Source of the DNA: Virgibacillus doumboii
GTDB taxonomy: Bacteria; Bacillota; Bacilli; Bacillales; Amphibacillaceae
Length of the DNA stretch: 64,000 bases
Direction: 5' to 3'
NCBI RefSeq assembly: GCF_902806455.1
Contig: NZ_CADCWQ010000001.1
Location: 744,001-808,000 of the forward strand
Positions 1 to 8,374 of this stretch are shown here, in pieces. A model generated the notes under the pieces. That model did not search any database, was not told the DNA's origin, and saw nothing but the letters and a program-made list of their open reading frames with translations. How positions within the stretch are numbered: position 1 is the first letter of the stretch; every line of letters begins with the position of its first letter. A program made the position numbers and the translations under genes.

Positions 1-2
1 AT

Positions 3-395
3 CCGGATGTGGCAGTACATGCTGCTCGTACAAAAGGTGAAAAGCTGTCATTGATAACGGACTGCATGCGGGCCGGATTAATGCCTGATGGTGACTATCA
101 TCTTGGTGAGTTTCCGGTTGTCATGAAAGATGGTATCGCAAGAACGGAAACCGGTTCACTGGCAGGCAGTACGCTGAAACTGATTGATGGTGTCAAAAAT
201 CTGTATGCATGGAGCGGAAAGCCATTGTATGAGATTTGGCACCGTGCTTCATTGTCACCGGCAGCAAGTCTTGACCGGGATGATGAGCTTGGCAGTATTG
301 TCGATGGGAAAATTGCTGATTATGTTGTGATCGATGAGAACATTTCGATACAGGCTGTTGCCGTTGCAGGTGAACTGAAATACAGCAATGACTAA
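3..395 (+). CDS. nagA: N-acetylhexosamine-6-phosphate deacetylase, C-terminal part (partial)
   Basis: The reading frame is open from the left edge, so the start lies outside the window; about 130 residues remain. The fragment carries the NagA/AgaA C-terminal landmarks: LITDCMRAGLMPDG with the metal-site aspartate, then GSLAGSTLKL, and the closing small-domain segment GSIVDGKIADYVVID. The family removes the acetyl group from GlcNAc-6-P or GalNAc-6-P in the cytoplasm. The stop is followed 20 nt later by lacC and then lacD, so the set looks like an N-acetylgalactosamine route (deacetylation, deamination, tagatose-6-P kinase, aldolase). The family call is firm; GalNAc specificity is inferred from the neighbours. 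Confidence 0.88.
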   Translation, partial: PDVAVHAARTKGEKLSLITDCMRAGLMPDGDYHLGEFPVVMKDGIARTETGSLAGSTLKLIDGVKNLYAWSGKPLYEIWHRASLSPAASLDRDDELGSIVDGKIADYVVIDENISIQAVAVAGELKYSND

Positions 396-415
396 AAGAG
401 TAGGCAGGTGAGAAA

Positions 416-1348
416 ATGATTTTAACCGTAACATTAAACCCCTCTGTTGATATAAGTTATACGCTTAATGAACTTTCCCTTGATACCGTGAACCGTGTTA
501 CTGATGTTACGAAAACGGCTGGTGGAAAAGGGCTGAACGTTTCCCGTGTATTACAGCACCTTGATGAAGATGTGGCTGCCTCGGGATTTCTGGGTGGAAG
601 TTTAGGTGCGTTTATCCGAACGGAAATCTCCGAGCAGGGAATCGAGGATTTTTTTGTCAGTATTGATGGTGAAACTCGGAATTGTATTGCGGTGCTTCAC
701 GAGGGGCAACAGACAGAAATATTAGAGTCTGGTCCGGTGATTAATAAAGATGAGGCTGTGCAATTTTTGGATAAGTTTTCGGCGTATGTACAAAAAGTGG
801 ATATTGTAACGATTTCAGGGAGTTTGCCAAAGGGACTGGAGAATGATTTTTATGCTCGGCTTCTGGAAATAGCCAAACAGTATGATACACCTGTATTGCT
901 TGATACAAAAGGTGAACTTCTTAGCCATGTGCTTGAAAGCAAAAATAAGCCTTTCTTAATCAAGCCGAACCAGGATGAACTCGGAGATATGCTCGGTGAA
1001 AAAGTGACGAACGAGGTTCAAATTGCTGATGCACTAAAATCGCGGCAATTCACGGATATTCCTTGGGTAGTAGTTACTACTGGGGCTTCGGGAGCTTTTG
1101 TGAAACACAATAAGGACATATACAGGGTGACAACGCCAAAAGTTGATGCAGTAAATCCGGTTGGTTCAGGGGACTCGGTTATTGCAGGCTTTGCCTCGGG
1201 ATTGTCACGCGGGTTTGCGGATGAAAAGTTTATAAAATATGGACTGGCAATGGGTGTTCTCAATGCGATGGAAGCCAAAACCGGTTCGATAAACCCGGAG
1301 AAAAAAGAATGGTGCATGGACCAGATTCGTGTAGAAAAAATAAGCTAG
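416..1348 (+). CDS. lacC: Tagatose-6-phosphate kinase / 1-phosphofructokinase family (PfkB fold)
   Basis: A 310-residue PfkB-family sugar-phosphate kinase. The N-terminus MILTVTLNPSVDISY and the motif TAGGKGLNVSRVL are typical of the LacC/FruK branch. The catalytic PfkB signature is near residues 245-255 (NPVGSGDSVIAGF), with the general-base aspartate in GSGDS. It phosphorylates tagatose-6-P to tagatose-1,6-bisphosphate with ATP. The gene lies 20 nt after nagA and 12 nt before lacD, clearly one operon. The ATG follows a GGCAGGTGAG ribosome binding site. Fructose-1-P kinase activity cannot be excluded by sequence alone, but the adjacent lacD favours the tagatose assignment. Confidence 0.88.
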   Translation: MILTVTLNPSVDISYTLNELSLDTVNRVTDVTKTAGGKGLNVSRVLQHLDEDVAASGFLGGSLGAFIRTEISEQGIEDFFVSIDGETRNCIAVLHEGQQTEILESGPVINKDEAVQFLDKFSAYVQKVDIVTISGSLPKGLENDFYARLLEIAKQYDTPVLLDTKGELLSHVLESKNKPFLIKPNQDELGDMLGEKVTNEVQIADALKSRQFTDIPWVVVTTGASGAFVKHNKDIYRVTTPKVDAVNPVGSGDSVIAGFASGLSRGFADEKFIKYGLAMGVLNAMEAKTGSINPEKKEWCMDQIRVEKIS

Positions 1349-1360
1349 GAGGAAAAACAA

Positions 1361-2353
1361 ATGAAGTTAACACCAGGAAAAAAACGCGGTTTGGAATTAA
1401 TCTCTGATGACGATCATGTTGTATTGGCAACTGCAATGGATCAGCGCGGTTCTTTAGGAAAAATGATTAAGTCGTTTAATGACAGCATTTCCTATGAAGA
1501 CGGCTTAAGCCAATTTAAAGAAGGTGTCAGTGAAGTGCTCGGGAATCAGTCATCTTCCCTTTTGCTTGATCCGGAGTACGGCTGGAGTGCAGCAAGCAAA
1601 TTAAACGATGACATTGGTCTGATTATGGCATATGAAAAAACCGGCTATGACGCTTCCGAAAAAGGCCGCCTTCCGAATTTAGTTGACGACTTTGCTGTAC
1701 AGGATTTAGTTGAAAAAGGTGCAAGCGCACTGAAATTGCTCGTATATTATGATCACAAAGAAGAAGAAAAATACAACACGATTAAAAAAGCATTTATTAA
1801 GCGTGTTGGTGATGAATGTAAGCAAAACGACTTACTGTTCATTCTGGAACCCGTTTCTTACAGTGCAGAAGGCTTTGGCTCAAAAAGTGCTGAATTTGCC
1901 AAGAAAAAACCGGAAATTGTGGAATACTTCATGACGGAATTCTCCAAAGAGGAATACGGCATCGACCTGTTGAAGGTGGAAGTGCCGGTATCTATCTATA
2001 ATATTGAAGGCTACGAGAAATATGATAACTACGATCCTGTATTCAGCAAAGAAGAGGCAGTAAACTTTTATCGGACATGCTCAGAAAAAAGCCTTCTGCC
2101 ATTCATTTACTTGAGCGGTGGCGTAACCAATGAACAGTTCATTGAAACACTGCATTTTGCCAAAGAAGCCGGCGCTAAATTCAGTGGCAGCCTTTGTGGA
2201 CGTGCCATCTGGAAAGACGGTGTTCAGCCATTTGCCGAAGAAGGTAAGGAAGCGTATTGTCAATGGCTTGAAACAACCGGTGCGGAAAATTTAAGTAAAG
2301 TGAAAAGAGCTATTAAAGATACAGCAACACCGTGGACAGAATTTGTTGAGTAG
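1361..2353 (+). CDS. lacD: Tagatose 1,6-diphosphate aldolase
   Basis: A 330-residue protein of normal length for class I LacD. It opens MKLTPGKKRGLELISD and continues with VVLATAMDQRGSLGKMI and LLDPEYGWSA, all characteristic of the family. The likely Schiff-base lysine lies in LLKVEVPVS. It cleaves tagatose-1,6-bisphosphate to dihydroxyacetone phosphate and glyceraldehyde-3-phosphate, completing the pathway begun by lacC. An AGGAGG site precedes the ATG. It is the last gene of the operon; a hairpin terminator follows the stop. Confidence 0.93.
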   Translation: MKLTPGKKRGLELISDDDHVVLATAMDQRGSLGKMIKSFNDSISYEDGLSQFKEGVSEVLGNQSSSLLLDPEYGWSAASKLNDDIGLIMAYEKTGYDASEKGRLPNLVDDFAVQDLVEKGASALKLLVYYDHKEEEKYNTIKKAFIKRVGDECKQNDLLFILEPVSYSAEGFGSKSAEFAKKKPEIVEYFMTEFSKEEYGIDLLKVEVPVSIYNIEGYEKYDNYDPVFSKEEAVNFYRTCSEKSLLPFIYLSGGVTNEQFIETLHFAKEAGAKFSGSLCGRAIWKDGVQPFAEEGKEAYCQWLETTGAENLSKVKRAIKDTATPWTEFVE

Positions 2354-2368
2354 AATAGTATTGGGAAG

Positions 2369-2402
2369 GAAACCAGGTTCGGGTTCGAGCTTGGTTTCTT
2401 TT
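2369..2402 (+). terminator. Rho-independent terminator after lacD
   Basis: Outer stem GAAACCA/TGGTTTC closes a GC-rich interior with further pairing and is followed by TTTTCC. It sits 15 nt after the lacD stop and ends the amino-sugar operon. The remaining sequence up to about 2640 shows no gene or clear element. Confidence 0.75.
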
Positions 2403-2648
2403 CCGTAAATCGGCTTTTTGCCAAAGTTCACAATTTGAGACAAGGGCTGGCCCTGCGTTAAATCTATAATTCTAAAAAAATTAACAATTACTTGGTTCAT
2501 TTACTGTTCCATAGAAGATTGGCAACAATTTTTAGGCAGGTTGTTTTGATATGTGAAATTATGAGCATAAACTCGAGACATTCTTCCCAAAATAGGTTAT
2601 TATTTATTTAATAGATTATTTTTTCAAACAAAATAAAGACAAATGTCC

Positions 2649-2662
2649 TGTGAACAATCACT
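2649..2662. promoter_or_regulatory. Palindrome GTGA-N4-TCAC upstream of the Crp/Fnr gene
   Basis: TGTGAACAATCACT contains the half-sites GTGA and TCAC with a 4-nt gap, a layout like Fnr-family operators. It lies about 25 nt upstream of the start of a Crp/Fnr-type regulator, so autoregulation is plausible. This is inferred from one site only. Confidence 0.45.
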
Positions 2663-2689
2663 TTAAATCGTTAGAATATAGGTGATATG

Positions 2690-3379
2690 ATGAATATTGA
2701 AAAGGTTATCCAATTAATAGAAGAGAATAGTCATGTTTATGCGATTTTGAAAAATTGTCCTTACCGGATTCTGAAGAAATGGTCGATTCAGGATTATCAG
2801 CAGGGGGATATTGTCCTCAGGCAGGGAGAAACCGTTGATAGTTTCTGCATCATTGTAAAGGGGAAAGCCAACATTTACATGATGTCAGAAAGTGGCAAGA
2901 AGTATTCGCAGGTAATCTATCAAAATGGTGATTTTATTGGGGAGCTTGAAATATTTGACCATTTGCCATCTGCCTGCTTTGTTGAGGCACTCTCTGACTT
3001 AACGTTAATTCGTATTCAGGCTGATGATTTTATGGATTGGATTGCAGTGGATACACATATGAGTCAATATTTCAATCGTAACCTGGCAAAATATCTATAT
3101 AATTTATCCAAAAAGGCCGGCATGGACAGTTTATATTCGTTAAGGCATCGACTTTGTAATTATTTGATTAATCATATGAACCCGTATCAGGAAGGTCAAT
3201 TTATCGTCAGGATGAGCAGGAGTCAGATCAGTGATCATCTGGCGGTTACATCCAGAAGCGTAAATCGTGTTCTGTATAATTGGAAGGAACAAGGTATTGT
3301 AGGTATTGAAAGCGATTCCATTATTATTTTGGATATTGACCAATTGAACGAGGAAAAAGAAAATAGTTTGCTGGAATAG
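2690..3379 (+). CDS. Crp/Fnr family transcriptional regulator
   Basis: About 229 residues. An N-terminal cyclic-nucleotide-binding-like beta barrel is visible (GDIVLRQGETVDSFCIIVKGKANIYM; GDFIGELEIF), then a dimer helix, then a C-terminal winged helix with the recognition segment MSRSQISDHLAVTSRSVNRVL. No cysteine cluster of the Fnr iron-sulfur type is seen. Two ATGs are adjacent (2687 and 2690); the second has better spacing to AGGTG. The gene lies 16 nt upstream of the uridine-phosphorylase-like gene and heads the nucleoside/ECF operon, so it probably controls it. The ligand is unknown. Confidence 0.88.
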   Translation: MNIEKVIQLIEENSHVYAILKNCPYRILKKWSIQDYQQGDIVLRQGETVDSFCIIVKGKANIYMMSESGKKYSQVIYQNGDFIGELEIFDHLPSACFVEALSDLTLIRIQADDFMDWIAVDTHMSQYFNRNLAKYLYNLSKKAGMDSLYSLRHRLCNYLINHMNPYQEGQFIVRMSRSQISDHLAVTSRSVNRVLYNWKEQGIVGIESDSIIILDIDQLNEEKENSLLE

Positions 3380-3395
3380 GAGGATTTATCACATC

Positions 3396-4136
3396 ATGTT
3401 ACAGGACGTTCAGCCCCATATACAGTTATCGAGAGACTTAAATGTAGAGTATGCATTATTGCCAGGGGATCCTGCCAGAGTAGAAAAAGTAAAGAATCAA
3501 TTAACCAATGCGAAAGATTTAGTATATAATCGAGAATATAAAAGTGTAATAGGTTATTATAAAGGGGTAAAGGTTCTGGTGTTATCAACCGGGATTGGGG
3601 CACCGTCAGCAGGTATTGCAGTTGAGGAACTTGCCAACATCGGTGTGCACACGCTAATTCGGATTGGAAGCTGTGGTGCACTAAAGGACAACCTTGAACT
3701 CGGGGACTTGGTTATCGCAACAGGTGCAGTACGGGATGAGGGATTGTCAAAATCATATATTGATAGTATTTATCCGGCTGTAGCTGGTTATGAATTAGTT
3801 TTTTCCTTAAAAAAGGCGGTCGAAGAAATGCAGGTGGGGCACCATCTGGGTATTGTCAGAAGTCATGATACATTCTATACGGACCAGGAAAATGAGATTG
3901 ATGCATTTTGGTCCCGCAAAGGTATACTTGGTTCTGACATGGAAACAGCCGGCCTGTTTGTATTAGGTGGTTTGCGAGGCTTACGGACTGCTTCAGTGTT
4001 AAATGTTGTTGTACCTTCAAAGGGAAGCCTTGAAAACGGTATCAATAATTTTGTTTCTGGAGAGGGTGTGACAGCCAGGGGAGAGCAAAACCAAATTACA
4101 GCAGCACTGGAAGCAATTGCTTCCATTCATAAATAA
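3396..4136 (+). CDS. udp: Uridine phosphorylase-like nucleoside phosphorylase
   Basis: A 246-residue PNP/UDP-family phosphorylase. It shows the phosphate-binding LPGDPARV near residue 25, VLSTGIGAPSAGIAVEEL near 65, IRIGSCGAL near 90, and the substrate-site SDMETAGLFVLG near 180. The family cleaves (deoxy)uridine or related nucleosides with phosphate to give ribose-1-phosphate and free base in the cytoplasm. It follows a Crp/Fnr regulator and precedes a complete ECF transporter, which suggests the transporter brings in a nucleoside. The family is sure; the exact nucleoside is inferred. Confidence 0.85.
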   Translation: MLQDVQPHIQLSRDLNVEYALLPGDPARVEKVKNQLTNAKDLVYNREYKSVIGYYKGVKVLVLSTGIGAPSAGIAVEELANIGVHTLIRIGSCGALKDNLELGDLVIATGAVRDEGLSKSYIDSIYPAVAGYELVFSLKKAVEEMQVGHHLGIVRSHDTFYTDQENEIDAFWSRKGILGSDMETAGLFVLGGLRGLRTASVLNVVVPSKGSLENGINNFVSGEGVTARGEQNQITAALEAIASIHK

Positions 4137-4160
4137 TTTTTTTACAAAGGGGAGAGAAAC

Positions 4161-4763
4161 ATGAGTAAAAGGAGTATGTGGTCATTGAATTTATCAACGG
4201 CAGCAATTGTGCTGATTCCGGCAGCGATTGGTATTAACTATCTTGGTAAATTGTTTGCCGGATTATTGAAACTGCCGCTTTGGCTTGATTCAATCGGGAC
4301 AGTGCTTGCAGGTATGCTGGCCGGACCAATTATTGGAGCTGCATCAGGTATTATTAATAATATTATTTACGGGGTTACAGTGGATCCAATATCAACGGTC
4401 TATGCGATTACAAGTGGTGTTATTGGTCTCGGTGTTGGGATTATGGCTTATAAGGGATGGATTGCAAATATTAAAAAGGCGATTGTTATCGGTCTTGTGG
4501 TTGGTTTTGTTGCAGCAATCGTATCAACGCCATTGAATATTATTTTCTGGGGAGGACAAACCGGGAACGTATGGGGCGATGCGTTTTATGCGTATCTGAT
4601 TTCCATGGACCTTCCAGTTTGGCTTGCATCATTCGGTGACAGCATTGTTGTTGATGTGCCAGACAAAGTAGCTACAGTTATTATTGGTTATTTGATTTAT
4701 AAAGGATTGCCGAATACACTCACGAACATTTACCGCAGTGATGACGAAATAGAGGAATTATAA
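4161..4763 (+). CDS. ECF transporter substrate-binding (S) component
   Basis: A 200-residue, strongly hydrophobic protein with about six membrane segments. It has the S-component pattern of an N-terminal helix followed by LPLWLDSIGTVLAGMLAGPIIGAASGIINNI, the glycine/alanine-rich face that docks on EcfT. It should bind the substrate in the membrane and deliver it to the T/A/A module encoded immediately downstream (12-nt gap). No vitamin-specific S-family signature (BioY, RibU, ThiT) is evident. Adjacency to a uridine-phosphorylase-like gene points to a nucleoside or base substrate; this is an inference. Confidence 0.82.
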   Translation: MSKRSMWSLNLSTAAIVLIPAAIGINYLGKLFAGLLKLPLWLDSIGTVLAGMLAGPIIGAASGIINNIIYGVTVDPISTVYAITSGVIGLGVGIMAYKGWIANIKKAIVIGLVVGFVAAIVSTPLNIIFWGGQTGNVWGDAFYAYLISMDLPVWLASFGDSIVVDVPDKVATVIIGYLIYKGLPNTLTNIYRSDDEIEEL

Positions 4764-4775
4764 GAGGTTGATTAC

Positions 4776-5543
4776 ATGAGCTCCATGACACTCTACGTTG
4801 AAAAAAATTCAATTATACACAATATGGACCCGTTGACAAAAATGATTTATGTTTTTGTTTCGATAGCGGCTACCTATATCGTGCCGGTGCATGAATTTGT
4901 GCTGCTGGTGGCAGCGTACAGTTTGCTGCTCCTTGTTATCGGAAAAGTATTCAGGAAAATACTGCCGATTATTGCGATCAGTATCATTTTGATTATTTCG
5001 ATCATTATCGTTCAGGGGATGTTTCATCCGGAAAATGAAACCGTTCTATTTTCGATTGGGGCAATAACGTTTTATCAGGAAGGTCTGTCATACGCCGCAC
5101 TGCTAACAATGCGGGTGATCAATATGCTGAGTGCGTTTGGCGTGCTTATTTTGACAACGAAGCCTGATGAGATGATCGAACGGCTGATTAAAAAAGGAAT
5201 GTCGCCTAAAATTGGTTATGTATTTTTATCCGTGCTGCAAATCATCCCGCAAATGCGGGCGACGATGGGAAAAATAACCGATGCCCAGCGCTCCAGAGGG
5301 ATGGAGACGGAGGGGAATCTGCTTGTCCGGATGAAGGCATTTTTCCCGTTAATCGGTCCTGTTGTGCTGAATTCACTTAATGATACCCGTGAACGAGCGA
5401 TTGCCCTTGAAATGCGGGGCTTTAACACAAAAGGGAAAAAGACATTTTTAAATGAATCAAGGGAATACCCGTACCGAAAAGTAATGCAATTGTTATTGAT
5501 TGCCGCACTTATTGCTGCGATTGTTTGGAGGATATTACTATGA
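4776..5543 (+). CDS. ecfT: ECF transporter transmembrane (T) component
   Basis: A 255-residue EcfT family protein with membrane segments at roughly residues 25-75, 100-125 and 235-255. It carries coupling-helix motifs of the Ala-Arg-Gly type, seen here as AQRSRGMET and ALEMRGFNT, which contact the ATPases. It connects the S component to the two ATPase subunits. It overlaps the downstream ATPase gene by 4 nt (ATGA type), indicating translational coupling. Confidence 0.9.
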   Translation: MSSMTLYVEKNSIIHNMDPLTKMIYVFVSIAATYIVPVHEFVLLVAAYSLLLLVIGKVFRKILPIIAISIILIISIIIVQGMFHPENETVLFSIGAITFYQEGLSYAALLTMRVINMLSAFGVLILTTKPDEMIERLIKKGMSPKIGYVFLSVLQIIPQMRATMGKITDAQRSRGMETEGNLLVRMKAFFPLIGPVVLNSLNDTRERAIALEMRGFNTKGKKTFLNESREYPYRKVMQLLLIAALIAAIVWRILL

Positions 5544-6388
5544 GCATCATTGACGTGGAAGGCTTAAAATATAAATATCCGGATACAGATAAACTTGTTC
5601 TTAACGACATTTCGTTTAAGGTGGAAAAGGGTGAATTCATAGGGTTGATTGGGCGGAATACAGCAGGGAAATCCTCGCTGTGTTTCGCGCTGACAGGGCT
5701 TGTCCCGCATTTTTTTAAAGGAGCCTATGGCGGAAAGGTTCTGATTGACGGGATGGAACTGAAAAAACAGGATATTGGTGAAATTGCTGCCAAAGTTGGT
5801 CTTGTTTTTGAGAATCCATTCTCCCAGATGACCGGCTCCAAATTTTCCGTTTACGAGGAAATCGCTTTTGGTCTGGAAAACATGGGAGTCGAAAGGAAGG
5901 AAATGATTACCCGGATTGACGAGAGTCTGGAGCTGCTTGATATTACTGCAATTAAAGATAAAAATCCTTTTGATCTGTCAGGTGGGCAGATGCAGCGGGT
6001 TGCGATTGCCAGTGTTATTGCGATGCGGCCGGATGTCCTGATTCTTGATGAGCCTACTTCCCAATTGGATCCTCAGGGTTCAGCGGAAGTTTTTAAGGTT
6101 GTTGAGAATCTGACAAAGGAAGGCATCACTATCATGATGGCCGAACATAAGATGGAGAAGATTTCGCAATATGCGGACAAGGTATTGTTATTGGATGATG
6201 GGAAGTTGATCGACTATGACACGCCGGCAAATGTTTTTTCCAGAGATGATCTGCTGGACCATGGGATTGCTGCGCCCGTGGTTACCAGAGTTGCAAAAGC
6301 ACTGGGGATGAAGGATTCAGGTACGGGAGCGTATCCTGTAACACTTTCGGAAATTTCCCGTGAAAAATTGGTGATTAAAGATGACTGA
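5540..6388 (+). CDS. ecfA1: ECF transporter ATPase subunit 1
   Basis: An ABC ATPase of about 282 residues starting at the ATG with GGAGGATATT upstream; the frame extends further but without a usable site. Motifs: Walker A GRNTAGKSS, Q-loop in FENPFSQM, signature LSGGQMQRVAIA, Walker B VLILDEPTSQLD, and H-loop AEHKME. It hydrolyses ATP with its partner to drive the ECF transporter. It overlaps both neighbours (4 nt with ecfT, 8 nt with the second ATPase), so stoichiometric expression is likely. Unlike its partner it keeps a canonical signature motif. Confidence 0.9.
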   Translation: MSIIDVEGLKYKYPDTDKLVLNDISFKVEKGEFIGLIGRNTAGKSSLCFALTGLVPHFFKGAYGGKVLIDGMELKKQDIGEIAAKVGLVFENPFSQMTGSKFSVYEEIAFGLENMGVERKEMITRIDESLELLDITAIKDKNPFDLSGGQMQRVAIASVIAMRPDVLILDEPTSQLDPQGSAEVFKVVENLTKEGITIMMAEHKMEKISQYADKVLLLDDGKLIDYDTPANVFSRDDLLDHGIAAPVVTRVAKALGMKDSGTGAYPVTLSEISREKLVIKDD

Positions 6389-7181
6389 GCTTCGAATAGA
6401 TAATCTGCATTTTTCCTATGCAGAAGATGTAGAGGTCCTAAAAGGAATTGATTTGCATCTGAGGGATCAGACGACGGCAATTGTCGGCCAGAATGGTGCA
6501 GGAAAAACTACATTTGTAAAGCTGTTGAAAGGATTGCTGCAGCCGACTGAGGGTAGGATTCAGTTCAACGGTAAAGATACCAAGGACTATACAGCTGCAG
6601 GCCTGGCTGAACATATTGGCATGGTATTTCAAAATCCAAACGATCAGATTTTTAAAACTAAGGTGGTTAGTGAAGTAATGTTTGGGCCGCTGAATCTTGG
6701 ACAGAGTGAACAGGAGGCTCGGGAAAAAGCGTTGGCGGCGCTTAAGAAAGTTGATCTCGAACATCAAAAGGAAAAGAATCCATATGATTTAAGTCTTTCG
6801 GAACGCAAGATGATTTCGATTGCATCGGTCCTGGCGATGGACACCGATGTCGTTATTTTTGATGAACCGACGATGGGACAGGATTTTGCCGGTAAGGAAA
6901 AGATTAAGGAGATCATAGGCGAGCTTAGCGGTCAGGGGAAACTTGTATTGTGTATTTTGCACGATATGGACTTTGCCGCCGAGACGTTTGAACGCACGAT
7001 TGTTTTTAATCAGGGTAGTGTACTGCTTGATGGCGCGACAAGAGATGTTTTTGCGAATCAAAGTGTGCTTGAGAAGGCGTTTTTGGAGCAGCCTTATTTT
7101 ACACAGATTGCTAAACAGCTTGGGCTGGAAGGCAGTTATTTGACTGAGGGTGAATTGGTTGAAGAATTGAAAGAAAAATAA
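6381..7181 (+). CDS. ecfA2: ECF transporter ATPase subunit 2 with altered signature motif
   Basis: An ABC ATPase of 266 residues with Walker A GQNGAGKTT, Q-loop VFQNPNDQIF, Walker B VVIFDEPTMGQD and H-loop LHDMDF. The expected LSGGQ signature reads LSLSERKM, so the two conserved glycines and the glutamine are lost. With ecfA1 it forms a heterodimer in which probably only one composite site has a normal signature. It ends the operon; a strong hairpin begins 8 nt after the stop. Confidence 0.88.
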   Translation: MTELRIDNLHFSYAEDVEVLKGIDLHLRDQTTAIVGQNGAGKTTFVKLLKGLLQPTEGRIQFNGKDTKDYTAAGLAEHIGMVFQNPNDQIFKTKVVSEVMFGPLNLGQSEQEAREKALAALKKVDLEHQKEKNPYDLSLSERKMISIASVLAMDTDVVIFDEPTMGQDFAGKEKIKEIIGELSGQGKLVLCILHDMDFAAETFERTIVFNQGSVLLDGATRDVFANQSVLEKAFLEQPYFTQIAKQLGLEGSYLTEGELVEELKEK

Positions 7182-7188
7182 TCTGGAA

Positions 7189-7224
7189 ATGCCCGGAAAG
7201 CTGTTATAGCTTCCGGGCATTTTG
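7189..7224. terminator. Bidirectional terminator between ECF operon and dipeptidase
   Basis: A perfect 10-bp stem ATGCCCGGAA/TTCCGGGCAT with a 12-nt loop, followed by TTTT. It separates the plus-strand ECF operon from the convergent minus-strand dipeptidase gene. Confidence 0.85.
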
Positions 7225-7231
7225 TATGCTG

Positions 7232-8287
7232 TTATTTCCACGTATCTCCTAAAACCCGTACCCAGTTTCCATGAGTAATCTTACGTAATTCCTCGTCATT
7301 AAATCCATGTGCCTCTAATCGTTCAACAAGTTTTGGCAGACCGGTTACGTCATGAAGTGAATCGGGAACGGTCGTGCCGTCAAAATCGGACCCCAGTGCT
7401 ACGTGGTCCACACCGAATTTTTCAGCGATGCAGGCAACGTGGCGGACGATTTCATCCAGTGAAATATCCGTATCAAATCCACAGTCTTCCCGCAGCATGT
7501 TAATCGCATAGTTGATGCCGACAACACCTTTTGATTCTGCAATGGCTTCCAGTTGTTTGTCGGTTAAATTGCGTGAGATTGGGCTGAGCTTATGTACATT
7601 GGAATGGGTTGCGACAATCGGAGCATTAGTAATTTTTGCGACATCCCAAAATCCTTTTTCATTCAGGTGTGTTGTGTCGAGCATGATGCCAAGCTGGTTG
7701 CATTCACGGACAAGTTCCTTTCCCGCATCAGTGAGACCGCCGCCAATATCTGGTGATGATGGATAGCGAAACGGCACCCCTTCCCCAAATGCATTCGGGC
7801 GGCTCCAAACAATTCCGAGCGAACGTAATCCCGCTTTATAAAGTACATGCAGTGCATTAAAGTCCGTATCAATCGCTTCAGCACCTTCAATATGGAAAAT
7901 GGCAGCGGTGATGTTGTTTTTCAGACAATAAGATAATTCCTCTGCTGTACGTACCACTTTGAAATTCCCATCTGATTCTTTTTCCAGTTTGAACAGTTTT
8001 GCAGCAAGGATGTTGGTGAACTGGAGTGCCTGAGCCTGATCGATTGGCGGTGGTAGTGGCATGTCATAGCCATCTGCCGTTATGTAGTTTTCAGGCTCCA
8101 CGTGATAATTTTCGTTTGGTGTAAAGATGGCAAAAAAACCACCACCGAACGAACCCTTTTGAGCTCTTGGCAGGTCAATGTGCCCGAATTCGCTTTCTTT
8201 AAAAAAAGACCGCTCCTTCCCTGGTTTGGGCAAGTGGAGGTTTAACAGTGTGTCGTTGTGTCCGTCGAATACTGGATAATTGGTCAT
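7232..8287 (-). CDS. Membrane dipeptidase family (peptidase M19)
   Basis: A 351-residue M19 (renal dipeptidase-like) enzyme. It begins with the metal-binding FDGHNDTLL and has the bridging glutamate in AAIFHIEGAEAID. Further ligands are in MLDTTHLNEKGFWDV and PIVATHSNVH, and VALGSDFDGT near the C-terminus. No signal peptide is seen, so it is likely cytoplasmic despite the family name. It hydrolyses dipeptides, often including D-residues, with two zinc ions. It stands alone; a GGGGGAAG site precedes the ATG. The family is certain; the physiological substrate is unknown. Confidence 0.92.
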   Translation of the reverse strand: MTNYPVFDGHNDTLLNLHLPKPGKERSFFKESEFGHIDLPRAQKGSFGGGFFAIFTPNENYHVEPENYITADGYDMPLPPPIDQAQALQFTNILAAKLFKLEKESDGNFKVVRTAEELSYCLKNNITAAIFHIEGAEAIDTDFNALHVLYKAGLRSLGIVWSRPNAFGEGVPFRYPSSPDIGGGLTDAGKELVRECNQLGIMLDTTHLNEKGFWDVAKITNAPIVATHSNVHKLSPISRNLTDKQLEAIAESKGVVGINYAINMLREDCGFDTDISLDEIVRHVACIAEKFGVDHVALGSDFDGTTVPDSLHDVTGLPKLVERLEAHGFNDEELRKITHGNWVRVLGDTWK

Positions 8288-8374
8288 AAATCTTCCCCCT
8301 AGTGATTATTTGTGATATCTGTTTTTTTTAGTATATCATTAAAGTTGGATTTGAAAATATAGGAGGTAATTGTC

